A DNA stretch of 5,969 nucleotides from DATGFB01 sp032160545 (GTDB lineage: Bacteria; Actinomycetota; Actinomycetes; Mycobacteriales; Jatrophihabitantaceae), in the NCBI GenBank assembly GCA_032160545.1, contig JAVHVN010000118.1, positions 1 to 5,969 of the forward strand. The letters run 5' to 3'. Under the pieces are notes generated by a model. The model searched no databases, had not been told where the DNA came from, and saw only the letters and a program-made list of their open reading frames with translations. The translations under genes were made by a program, and so were the position numbers. Of the stretch, positions 1-5,327 are shown piece by piece (position 1 is the stretch's first letter; every line of letters begins with the position of its first letter).

Positions 1-582
1 CAGGTCGTCCTCTCCGATTCCCGCCTCGGGGGAAACTCCCACGGTGAGCGCGCAGTCGAGCTGTTGTTCGACCATCCGGACTGGGTGCTGCTCAACCAAC
101 AGGGGAATCCGGCGAATCCTGGCGCGCACGAGAGCTCGACGGCGGTCGAGATCCTGCGGGACTTCGGCGACGAGCTGCCGGATGTTCTGGTGGCGGGGGT
201 CGGCACCGGGGGCCACCTGACCGGAGTGGGGCGCGCGTTGCGGCTGCGCCGTCCGGACCTTCGCATCGTCGCGGTAGTCCCTCCCGGCTGTTCCCTGAAG
301 GCGAATCGGTTCCAACCGCACGGGATCCAGGGGCTCGCAGTCGGCCTCGTTCCCGACGTCCTCGACGTCGGACTCATCGACGAAGAGGTCGAGGTCGACG
401 TCGATGAAGCCCGCCAGATGCTGCGCACCCTGCTGCGGGTCGAAGGCCTGGGCGTCGGCCTGTCGTCGGCGGCCAACGTCGCGGCCGCGTACGCCTACGC
501 TTCGCGCATGGCGCGCGGCTGCCGAGTCCTCACCTTTGCCTACGACGGCGCCGCTGATTACCTCGATCTTCTGGATGACTGA
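1..582 (+). CDS. Cysteine synthase-like PLP-dependent enzyme, C-terminal part (5' truncated by window edge)
   Basis: The frame is open from base 1, so the start and the PLP-binding lysine lie upstream; 193 residues are visible. The fold-type II PLP family of O-acetylserine sulfhydrylases (CysK/CysM) is recognisable from NPANPGAHESS (visible residues 37-46), the phosphate-binding glycine loop GTGGHLTGVGR (68-78), HGIQGLAVGLVPDVLD (107-122, the family's 'IQGIGxGFxPxxLD' segment) and GLSSAANVAAA (153-163, the family's 'G-I-S-S-G-A' segment whose Ser contacts the pyridine nitrogen). The natural C-terminus is present (Y187-L188 in the usual 'RYLST' place). Two departures are seen: His72 replaces the usual Thr of GTGGT, and the Gly after the SS pair is Ala. 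The family makes cysteine (or a related beta-substituted alanine) from activated serine in the cytoplasm; the true substrate here is not clear. It probably forms an operon with the AlaX gene 21 bases downstream. Confidence 0.85.
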   Translation, partial: QVVLSDSRLGGNSHGERAVELLFDHPDWVLLNQQGNPANPGAHESSTAVEILRDFGDELPDVLVAGVGTGGHLTGVGRALRLRRPDLRIVAVVPPGCSLKANRFQPHGIQGLAVGLVPDVLDVGLIDEEVEVDVDEARQMLRTLLRVEGLGVGLSSAANVAAAYAYASRMARGCRVLTFAYDGAADYLDLLDD

Positions 583-592
583 GCGGGCGGAC

Positions 593-598
593 GGAGGG
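593..598 (+). promoter_or_regulatory. Ribosome binding site of the AlaX gene
   Basis: GGAGGG lies 5 bases before the ATG at 604, inside the short gap after the preceding stop codon. It fixes the AlaX start despite the non-conserved N-terminal residues that this start adds. Confidence 0.75.
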
Positions 599-603
599 CA
601 ACC

Positions 604-1389
604 ATGGCGATCCCCGGGCAGCGCAGCACTGCGGCGCCGTCGCCGGAATCGGCGGAAACCGATCTGTTCAGCGTCGATGCGTTCATGCGGACGTTCGACG
701 CTCGCGTCGTCGACGTGGATCCCGAGGCTCGCTGCGTCGCATTGAACCGGACCGCGTTCTATCCGGGCGGTGGCGGGCAGCCCTACGACATCGGCTCGCT
801 GAGCTGGGGGGCTGAATCCGGTTCCGTGCAGAAGGTCGCGCGGCGCGACGGGCGCATCTGGCACTGGCTCGACGCCGGGGAACTTCCGCAGCCCGGAGCC
901 GAGATCTTCGGCGAGCTCGACTGGCAGCGCCGGCACCTGCTCATGCGTACGCATACCGCCCTGCACATTCTCTGTGGCGTCATCTGGCGGGAGTTCCAGA
1001 TACCGGTTACCGGCGGAAACATGGAGCCGGGCGCGGGTCGGCTGGACTTCCCCTTCGAGTCGATGTCCGCCGAACTCGGGCAGCGGGTCGAGAGCCGGAT
1101 CAACGAGGAGATCGCGAGGGCGCGTGACATCCTGGTTCAGTTTCTCGCCCGATCGGACGCCGACCTCGACCCGGCCCTCATCCGGACCGCGGCGAACCTG
1201 ATCCCGCAGGAGATCGACCCGCTTCGCGTGATCGACATCGTCGGCCTCGACCGTCAGGCTGACGGGGGGACGCACGTGGCAAGCACCGCGGATGTCGGAG
1301 CGGTGCGGGTGGTCGGCACCGAGTCCAAGGGCAAGGGCAACAAGCGGATCCGAATCGCGGTGTTCGATCCGGGAGAGCAGCCAGCCTGA
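604..1389 (+). CDS. Alanyl-tRNA editing protein, AlaX type (stand-alone trans-editing deacylase)
   Basis: This 261-residue protein resembles the editing domain of alanyl-tRNA synthetase without the catalytic core or the C-Ala domain, so it is AlaX-M-like. The family hydrolyses Ser-tRNA(Ala) or Gly-tRNA(Ala) to keep translation accurate. Landmarks are YPGGGGQPYD (53-62), the zinc-site HTALH (His117 and His121, HxxxH), NLIPQEIDPLRVIDIVGLD (198-216), ADGGTHV (219-225, His224) and SKGKGNKRIRIAV (241-253). The usual Cys of CGGTH is Asp220 here; the three His residues remain. The first 20 or so residues precede the conserved start of the domain and look low in complexity. I chose the ATG because a GGAGGG site (593-598) lies 5 bases before it. 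It follows the cysteine synthase-like gene by 21 bases, so co-transcription is likely, and it converges on maf with only 26 bases between the stops. Confidence 0.9.
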   Translation: MAIPGQRSTAAPSPESAETDLFSVDAFMRTFDARVVDVDPEARCVALNRTAFYPGGGGQPYDIGSLSWGAESGSVQKVARRDGRIWHWLDAGELPQPGAEIFGELDWQRRHLLMRTHTALHILCGVIWREFQIPVTGGNMEPGAGRLDFPFESMSAELGQRVESRINEEIARARDILVQFLARSDADLDPALIRTAANLIPQEIDPLRVIDIVGLDRQADGGTHVASTADVGAVRVVGTESKGKGNKRIRIAVFDPGEQPA

Positions 1390-1415
1390 CGAGCGGTGCG
1401 TTCGGCCGCGGTGGG

Positions 1416-2036
1416 TCAGGTGGCCGGGTAGCCCAGGTCGGCGAGGCCGAGCCCGAGCCGCGCGAGCAGCCGGCGTACGAGGGGCAGGGAGACTCCGACC
1501 ACGTTGTGCGGGTCCCCGTCGATCGCTTCGACGAACCAGCCGCCGAGGCCGTCGATGGTGAACGCGCCGGCCACGCGGGCCGGCTCGCCCGTCGAGCAGT
1601 AGAGCCGGATCTCGGTCTCGGAGACCTCCGCGAAACGCACGGTCGTCGCCGCCGTCTCGGCCGCCTCGGCAGTGACCGCGCCGCCGCGCACGCGCAGCAG
1701 GCAGTGCCCGGTGTACAGCACGCCGGTCTTCCCTCGCATTGCGCGCCACCGTTCGACGGCCGCGTCGACGGTGCCCGGCTTCCCGAGAGCGTCGCCGTCG
1801 AACTCGAGCATCGAGTCGCACCCGAGCACGACGGCGTCGCCGGGGGTGCCGCGAGCGACCGCATGCGCCTTCGCGAGCGCCAGGGCCGCGGTCAGCTCGC
1901 CGATGCCGACGCCCGGCAGCGACCCCGACAGTGCATCCTCGTCGACGCCGCTCACCACGACCTCGGCAGCGATACCGGCGCGGCTGAGCGTCGACAACCG
2001 CGCCGGCGAGGCCGACGCGAGGACGAACCGGATCAC
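1416..2036 (-). CDS. maf: Maf-family nucleoside triphosphate pyrophosphatase
   Basis: This 206-residue protein has the full Maf signature: LASASPARL near the N-terminus (6-14), GCDSML (72-77, with Asp74 at the catalytic-loop position), GKPG (85-88), GEPARVAGAF (150-159), IDGLGGWFVEAIDGDPHNVVG (161-181) and the 'SLPLVRRLL' end (183-191). Maf proteins convert nucleoside triphosphates, including modified ones, to monophosphate and pyrophosphate; they have been linked to house-cleaning and to septum control. The GTG start is chosen because VIRFVLASASP matches the family N-terminus and because the start overlaps the stop of the acyl-CoA dehydrogenase as GTGA, which suggests translational coupling; upstream in-frame sequence up to 2213 is only the dehydrogenase read in another frame. 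In M. tuberculosis maf follows the accD5-accE5 pair, and a similar but interrupted order is seen here. Exact nucleotide preference cannot be read from sequence alone. Confidence 0.93.
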   Translation of the reverse strand: MIRFVLASASPARLSTLSRAGIAAEVVVSGVDEDALSGSLPGVGIGELTAALALAKAHAVARGTPGDAVVLGCDSMLEFDGDALGKPGTVDAAVERWRAMRGKTGVLYTGHCLLRVRGGAVTAEAAETAATTVRFAEVSETEIRLYCSTGEPARVAGAFTIDGLGGWFVEAIDGDPHNVVGVSLPLVRRLLARLGLGLADLGYPAT

Positions 2037-3178
2037 AGGCCCATGGACTTGCTGATGACGCCCTTCATGATCTCGGTCGAACCGCCGTAGATGCGCGTGA
2101 CGCGAGCGTCGGCGTAGCGGCGGGAGATCGGGTACTCGGTCATGTAGCCGTAGCCGCCGTGCAGCTGCAGGCAGCGGTCGATGACGCGCGCCTGCAGCTC
2201 GGTGCACCACCACTTGGCCTTCGCGGCGTCAGCGGCCGACAGCTCACCGGCGTTGAGCAGGTCGACACAGCGGTCGACGAACGTCTGGGCGATGTCGATC
2301 TCGGTCGAGATCTCGGCGAGCACGTACTTGGTGTTCTGGAACGACGAGATGGTCGTGCCGAAGGCTTTTCGGTCCTGGACGTAGCGCATGGTCTCGCCGA
2401 AAGCGGCGCGTGCCTCGGCGTAGCCGCTGACGGCGATCGACATGCGCTCCTGGGGCAGCTTCTGAGTCAGCATCGCGAAGCCGTCGCCCTCGTCACCGAG
2501 CCGGTTCGCGACCGGGACACGGACATCGGTGAACGACAGCTCCGCGGTGTCCTGCGAGTGCAGGCCGAGCTTCTCGAGATTGCGGCCCCGATCGAAGCCG
2601 GCCATCCCGCGCTCGAGGATGAGCAGCGACATGCCCTTGTGCCGGTCCTCGCCGGTGCGCACGGCGGTGATGACGAGATCGGCGTTGATGCCGTTGGTGA
2701 TGAACGTCTTCGAGCCGTTGACGAGGTAATTGTCGCCGTCGCGCTTCGCACTGGTACGGATGCCGGCGAGATCCGACCCGGCGCCGGGCTCGGTCATGGC
2801 GACGGCCGTGATGAGCTCGCCGCTGGCGATGCCCGGCAGCCAGTGCTGCTTCTGCTCGTCGGTGCAGAACGACAGGAAGTAGGGCAGGCAGGTGTCGTTG
2901 TGCAAGCTGAGGCCCAGCCCCGCCGCAGTGACCCCGGCAAGCGCGACCTGTTCGTCGAGCGCCTGGTTGAAGCGGAAGTCCTGGACGCCGCCGCCGCCGT
3001 ACTCCTCGGGTACCGCCATGCCTAGAAAGCCGCTCTTGCCGGCTTCGGCGAAGATCTCGCGCGGCGTGATGCCGGCGCGCTCCCACTCCAGGTAGTTCGG
3101 GACCAGTTCCTGGTCGGCGAACGCCCGGAACGACTCGGCGAAGGCCTCATGCTCCGGCTCGAAGTGCTTGCGTTGCAT
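2033..3178 (-). CDS. Acyl-CoA dehydrogenase, LCAD/isovaleryl-type active site
   Basis: This FAD flavoprotein of 381 residues is full family length. It oxidises an acyl-CoA to the 2,3-enoyl-CoA and passes electrons to electron-transfer flavoprotein. The N-terminal helical domain runs to about residue 120, and the beta domain begins with AMTEPGAGSD (127-136) and continues through NGSKTFITNG (154-163). The C-terminal helical domain includes RKAFG (270-274), QLHGGYGYMTEYPISRRYADAR (338-359) and RIYGGSTEIMK (362-372). The Glu used by short- and medium-chain enzymes ('YEG') is Gly365 here, while Glu244 in LPQER matches the catalytic base position of long-chain and isovaleryl-CoA dehydrogenases, so the enzyme should be active with that geometry. 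The substrate is not determined; long-chain, branched or citronellyl-type acyl-CoA are options. I chose the ATG because a GGGGAG site precedes it by 5 bases; the open frame upstream does not resemble the family. It overlaps maf by 4 bases. Confidence 0.93.
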   Translation of the reverse strand: MQRKHFEPEHEAFAESFRAFADQELVPNYLEWERAGITPREIFAEAGKSGFLGMAVPEEYGGGGVQDFRFNQALDEQVALAGVTAAGLGLSLHNDTCLPYFLSFCTDEQKQHWLPGIASGELITAVAMTEPGAGSDLAGIRTSAKRDGDNYLVNGSKTFITNGINADLVITAVRTGEDRHKGMSLLILERGMAGFDRGRNLEKLGLHSQDTAELSFTDVRVPVANRLGDEGDGFAMLTQKLPQERMSIAVSGYAEARAAFGETMRYVQDRKAFGTTISSFQNTKYVLAEISTEIDIAQTFVDRCVDLLNAGELSAADAAKAKWWCTELQARVIDRCLQLHGGYGYMTEYPISRRYADARVTRIYGGSTEIMKGVISKSMGL

Positions 3179-3183
3179 GGTGT

Positions 3184-3189
3184 CTCCCC
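3184..3189 (-). promoter_or_regulatory. Ribosome binding site of the acyl-CoA dehydrogenase
   Basis: GGGGAG on the minus strand lies 5 bases before the ATG at 3178. It supports this start over the upstream alternatives in the same open frame. Confidence 0.7.
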
Positions 3190-3231
3190 GTGCCGTCGCG
3201 TCTGGTCTCCCCAGTCTGCCCGGACGGCCGC

Positions 3232-3250
3232 GAGGTACGCACGCGACCTC
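3232..3250. repeat. Short inverted repeat, possible operator
   Basis: GAGGT and ACCTC are separated by 9 bases, giving a 19-bp dyad centred about 63 bp upstream of the dehydrogenase ATG. The position suits an operator for an acyl-CoA-responsive repressor, but 5-bp arms arise easily by chance in GC-rich DNA. Confidence 0.3.
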
Positions 3251-3309
3251 AGCCGGCGCGAGCTGCAGCATCGCAGGCGGGCGGCGGTCTCCCGCATCCG
3301 AGCAAGGAA

Positions 3310-3343
3310 ACCGGAGCGCGGTTCGGGGGTGCCGCGCTCCGGT
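3310..3343 (-). terminator. Strong hairpin (12-bp perfect stem), terminator-like on the minus strand
   Basis: ACCGGAGCGCGG (3310-3321) and its exact reverse complement (3332-3343) flank a 10-base loop. Read on the minus strand, the stem is followed directly by TTTCCTTGCT, a T-rich run that is uncommon in this DNA, so it resembles an intrinsic terminator facing the dehydrogenase. On the plus strand the stem is followed by C/G-rich sequence with no T run. It lies 131 bp before the dehydrogenase ATG and 71 bp before the phosphorylase ATG. Alternative roles are an attenuator or 5'-UTR structure for the dehydrogenase, an operator, or a dispersed repeat. Confidence 0.5.
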
Positions 3344-3401
3344 CCGGGCCCATCCTGTCGGACCTCGGTGCACGCGCAACTCGGGCGCGGCGGCCGGGCG
3401 A

Positions 3402-3407
3402 TAGCGT
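3402..3407 (+). promoter_or_regulatory. Putative -10 box for a leaderless phosphorylase transcript
   Basis: TAGCGT fits the actinobacterial -10 pattern TANNNT. It ends 7 bases before the ATG at 3415, so transcription would begin at or next to the A of the start codon. The 20 bases before the ATG have no purine-rich ribosome binding site, as expected of a leaderless mRNA. No clear -35 was seen. The call rests on one short match. Confidence 0.45.
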
Positions 3408-3414
3408 GCCTCCC

Positions 3415-4218
3415 ATGAGCGCACCGCCCGTCGGCGTCATCGGCGGCTCCGGCTTCTACGCCCTCCTCGACGGCGCGCGGGAGCAAGTGGTCAAAACGCC
3501 CTACGGGGCGGCTAGCGCTCCGGTCACCCTCGGGACGCTCGCGGGGCGCGAGATCGCATTCGTCCCGCGCCACGGGGCGCACCACCGGTTCCCGCCGCAT
3601 CTCGTGCCCTACCGCGCCAACCTCTGGGCGTTGCGCTCCCTGGGCGTCCGGCAGGTGCTGTCGCTGTCGGCCGTCGGATCGCTGACCCCGGCCCTGCCGC
3701 AGGGCGCCCTCGTGGTCCCGGACCAGATCGCGGACCGGACCCACGGGCGGGCGCACACCTACTACGACGGTTCGTTCGAGGGCGTCGGGCACGCCACCTT
3801 CGCCGATCCGTACTGCCCCGGGCTGCGCGGCGCCGCGGTCGGCACTCAGCTCGCCGGCGGCACGAGCGGCACGCTCCTGGTCGTCAACGGCCCGCGCTTC
3901 TCCTCCCGCGCCGAGTCGCTGGAATTCCAGGCGCGCGGCTGGTCGATCATCGGCATGACCGCGATGCCCGAGGCCGGCCTCGCGCGCGAACTGGCGCTCT
4001 GCTACGCCACGCTCGCGCTCGTCACCGATCTCGACGCCGGTGTCGAGGCGGGCGAGGGCGTCACCCATGCCGAGGTGCTCGAGACGTTCGCGGCGAACCT
4101 GCCGCGGTTGCGTGAGCTGCTCGTCGGCACCGTCGCGGCCATGCCGGCCGACCAGCGTTCGAGCCCCTGCACCTGCAGTGACCTGTCGGGGACCCCCGAC
4201 GGGTTCGTGCTGCCCTAG
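3415..4218 (+). CDS. mtnP: S-methyl-5'-thioadenosine phosphorylase (MTAP/PNP family)
   Basis: This cytoplasmic enzyme splits methylthioadenosine, the by-product of polyamine and related syntheses, into adenine and methylthioribose 1-phosphate using phosphate. Its 267 residues match the family length. Seen in order: VGVIGGSGFY (6-15, phosphate-binding loop), FVPRHGAHH (49-57), LSLSAVGSL (82-90), VVPDQIADRTHG (100-111), NGPRFSSRAES (158-168), GMTAMPEAGLARELALCYA (180-198) and VTDLDAG (203-209). The Asp pair 205/207 sits where 6-aminopurine-specific MTAPs have 'TDxD', which favours adenine over hypoxanthine substrates; the MPEA segment is also common in methylthioinosine phosphorylases, so that remains a second option. 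The C-terminus carries Cys-Thr-Cys (252-254). The ATG is chosen because the family N-terminus begins here; upstream codons in the open frame are unrelated. The crotonase gene follows by 13 bases and is probably co-transcribed. Confidence 0.9.
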   Translation: MSAPPVGVIGGSGFYALLDGAREQVVKTPYGAASAPVTLGTLAGREIAFVPRHGAHHRFPPHLVPYRANLWALRSLGVRQVLSLSAVGSLTPALPQGALVVPDQIADRTHGRAHTYYDGSFEGVGHATFADPYCPGLRGAAVGTQLAGGTSGTLLVVNGPRFSSRAESLEFQARGWSIIGMTAMPEAGLARELALCYATLALVTDLDAGVEAGEGVTHAEVLETFAANLPRLRELLVGTVAAMPADQRSSPCTCSDLSGTPDGFVLP

Positions 4219-4221
4219 CCC

Positions 4222-4227
4222 GAGGAG
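4222..4227 (+). promoter_or_regulatory. Ribosome binding site of the crotonase gene
   Basis: GAGGAG lies 4 bases before the GTG at 4232, just after the phosphorylase stop codon at 4216-4218. It selects this GTG over in-frame starts inside the preceding gene. Confidence 0.75.
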
Positions 4228-4231
4228 ATCC

Positions 4232-5005
4232 GTGCCGCCCCTACGTCTCGAGCACGACGGCCCACTCGCGATCATCACGTTCGACAGCCCGCCGTTGAAC
4301 CTGTTCGACGCGGCGATGATGGCGGCGCTCGACGACGCGGTCACCTCGGTATCGGGATCGGACGCGCGAGCGCTGCTGGTGCGGGCAGAAGGACGTGCCG
4401 TGTCGGCGGGCGTCGACGTGCACCTCTTCGCGACGCTCGACGCCGAGTCGGCCGCTTCGCTGTGGCGCGACTGGTTCACGACCCTGCATCGTCTCGAGGA
4501 GCTGAGGATCCCGACCGTGTTCGCGGCCCATGCGCTCTGCCTGACCGCCGCCTTCGAGATCAGCCTCGCGTGCGACCTGCTGCTCGCCGCGGAGTCGGCG
4601 CGGTTCGGCCTGGTGGAGCGCGTCGTCGGCCTCACGCCGTCGATGGGCGGACCGCAGCGGCTCGCCGAGCGCGCGGGGCCGGCGCGGGCGCGCGAGCTGG
4701 TCTACACCGGTGAACTCGTCGACGCCGCCACCCTCGAACGCTGGAACGTCGTCAATCGGGTGCTGCCGAACGAGGGTTTCGATGCGGCCGCGCGTGCGTT
4801 CGCCATGTCGCTGGCGAACGGACCGACTTTGGCCCACGCCGCGACGAAGGCGATCATCCGCGAGCAGATCGAGGTCGGCACGGGCGCCGCGGACGAGATA
4901 ACGCCCGAGGTCAGCGGGCGGCTGTTCGGCACCGACGACCTGCGGGACGGGGTGGCGTCCTTCCTGCGTGACGGCCCGGGCAACGCGACGTTCGCGGGCC
5001 GTTGA
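4232..5005 (+). CDS. Enoyl-CoA hydratase/isomerase family protein (crotonase) with altered oxyanion-hole segment
   Basis: This 257-residue protein matches crotonase length and layout: LAIITFDSPPLNLFDAAMM (12-30), the first oxyanion-hole loop AVSAGVDV (56-63), the second segment FAAHALCLTAAFEISLACDL (97-116), ARFGLVERVVGL (123-134), the GGPQRLAERAG turn (139-149), the ARELVYTGELVDA helix (153-165) and LVxRVLP-like VVNRVLP (173-179). Glu109 and Glu129 are 20 residues apart, as are the two catalytic glutamates of rat mitochondrial hydratase (Glu144, Glu164), so hydration chemistry is possible. The usual 'NGxAxGGGxE' segment, however, reads H-A-L-C-L-T-A-A-F-E, so its conserved glycines are Ala or Thr. 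The substrate is unknown. The GTG start is set by the GAGGAG site. It follows mtnP by 13 bases and converges on the acyl-CoA carboxylase operon. Confidence 0.88.
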   Translation: MPPLRLEHDGPLAIITFDSPPLNLFDAAMMAALDDAVTSVSGSDARALLVRAEGRAVSAGVDVHLFATLDAESAASLWRDWFTTLHRLEELRIPTVFAAHALCLTAAFEISLACDLLLAAESARFGLVERVVGLTPSMGGPQRLAERAGPARARELVYTGELVDAATLERWNVVNRVLPNEGFDAAARAFAMSLANGPTLAHAATKAIIREQIEVGTGAADEITPEVSGRLFGTDDLRDGVASFLRDGPGNATFAGR

Positions 5006-5037
5006 GCCGTCCTCGTCCCGCTTCCGCCGGTTCGACA

Positions 5038-5063
5038 GAGCCGCCGAGCCGGCGAGGCGGCTC
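5038..5063. terminator. Hairpin in the convergent gap, possible bidirectional terminator
   Basis: GAGCCGCC (5038-5045) and GGCGGCTC (5056-5063) form a perfect 8-bp stem with a 10-base loop, between the crotonase stop at 5005 and the epsilon-subunit stop at 5073. Neither side has a T run, so it would be a GC-rich stem without the classic tail, as often seen in actinobacteria. A competing 6-bp pairing exists between 5025-5030 and 5049-5054. Confidence 0.5.
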
Positions 5064-5072
5064 AGGCGTGGG

Positions 5073-5291
5073 TCAGCGCACGGCGGCGCGCCACGCTCCG
5101 ACGCCGGTCAGCCACGGCCGGCGGTGCTGGCCGGCCGGATCGTTCCAGCGGCCCCGGGCACGGGGCGCGGGCTCGTCCGAATTGCCACCACCTGCGGCAG
5201 CGACGACGGCGGTGAGCACGGCCAGCTCTTCTGCCGTGGGCTGCCCGCGGACGATGCGCAGCTGCGGGCGGGGGGGCGGTACCTCAGACAT
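5073..5291 (-). CDS. Acyl-CoA carboxylase epsilon subunit
   Basis: This small 72-residue protein is of the kind that binds and stimulates the beta subunit of actinobacterial acyl-CoA carboxylases (AccE/PccE). The recognisable parts are LRIVRGQPTAEELAVLTAVV (11-30), a variable Gly/Pro/Arg-rich linker (about 33-58) with Trp49, and the closing GVGAWRAAVR (63-72), where family members end in a 'W-R-x-S/A' segment. It lies 36 bases after the beta subunit stop on the same strand, the usual operon partner. I chose the ATG at 5291 because GGGAG lies 5 bases before it and MSEV followed by prolines is a typical N-terminus; a TTG six codons earlier is less likely. The sequence is too short to name the acyl-CoA specificity by itself. 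Confidence 0.88.
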   Translation of the reverse strand: MSEVPPPRPQLRIVRGQPTAEELAVLTAVVAAAGGGNSDEPAPRARGRWNDPAGQHRRPWLTGVGAWRAAVR

Positions 5292-5296
5292 GGGAG

Positions 5297-5301
5297 CTCC
5301 C
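5297..5301 (-). promoter_or_regulatory. Ribosome binding site of the epsilon subunit
   Basis: GGGAG on the minus strand lies 5 bases before the ATG at 5291. It distinguishes this start from the in-frame TTG at 5307-5309. Confidence 0.7.
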
Positions 5302-5327
5302 GTGCGCAACGGGGTTCGTCGGGGTCT

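Larger units (their letters stand above)
3179..3414. other. Divergent intergenic region (236 bp)
   Basis: This region separates the acyl-CoA dehydrogenase (leftward) from the phosphorylase (rightward), so it should hold promoters for both. Open frames cross it on both strands, but none has family similarity and they are by-products of high GC. What I can point to is the leftward ribosome binding site, a small 5-bp dyad (3232-3250), a strong 12-bp inverted repeat (3310-3343) and a TANNNT box just before the phosphorylase. I found no convincing -10/-35 pair for the leftward gene. Confidence 0.7.

Noticed and set aside
1390..1415. Terminator between AlaX and maf
   Set aside because: Only a 4-bp GCGG/CCGC pairing could be found in the 26-base convergent gap and no T run, so I do not call it.
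2037..2213. N-terminal extension of Maf into the dehydrogenase gene
   Set aside because: The extra residues are the dehydrogenase read in another frame; the GTG in the GTGA overlap fits the Maf N-terminus exactly.
2159..3025. A 288-codon open frame on the plus strand opposite the acyl-CoA dehydrogenase
   Set aside because: The dehydrogenase in the other direction matches its family along its whole length; this frame shows no motif and has biased, repetitive composition.
3190..3414. N-terminal extension of the phosphorylase (75 more codons)
   Set aside because: The phosphorylase fold begins right after the ATG at 3415; the extension is low-complexity and spans the hairpin.
3179..3424. N-terminal extension of the acyl-CoA dehydrogenase (82 more codons)
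   Set aside because: The extension has no similarity to the family, crosses the divergent promoter region, and lacks the good ribosome binding site that the internal ATG has.
4040..4231. N-terminal extension of the crotonase inside the phosphorylase gene
   Set aside because: It is Arg/Ser/Pro-rich shadow sequence; the GTG at 4232 with GAGGAG before it begins at the normal crotonase N-terminus.
3022..4635. A 537-codon open frame on the minus strand across the phosphorylase and crotonase
   Set aside because: Its translation is rich in Arg, Ala, Ser and Asp with no family motifs, and it lies opposite two well-recognised genes; its end re-reads the dehydrogenase in another frame. It is a shadow caused by high GC.
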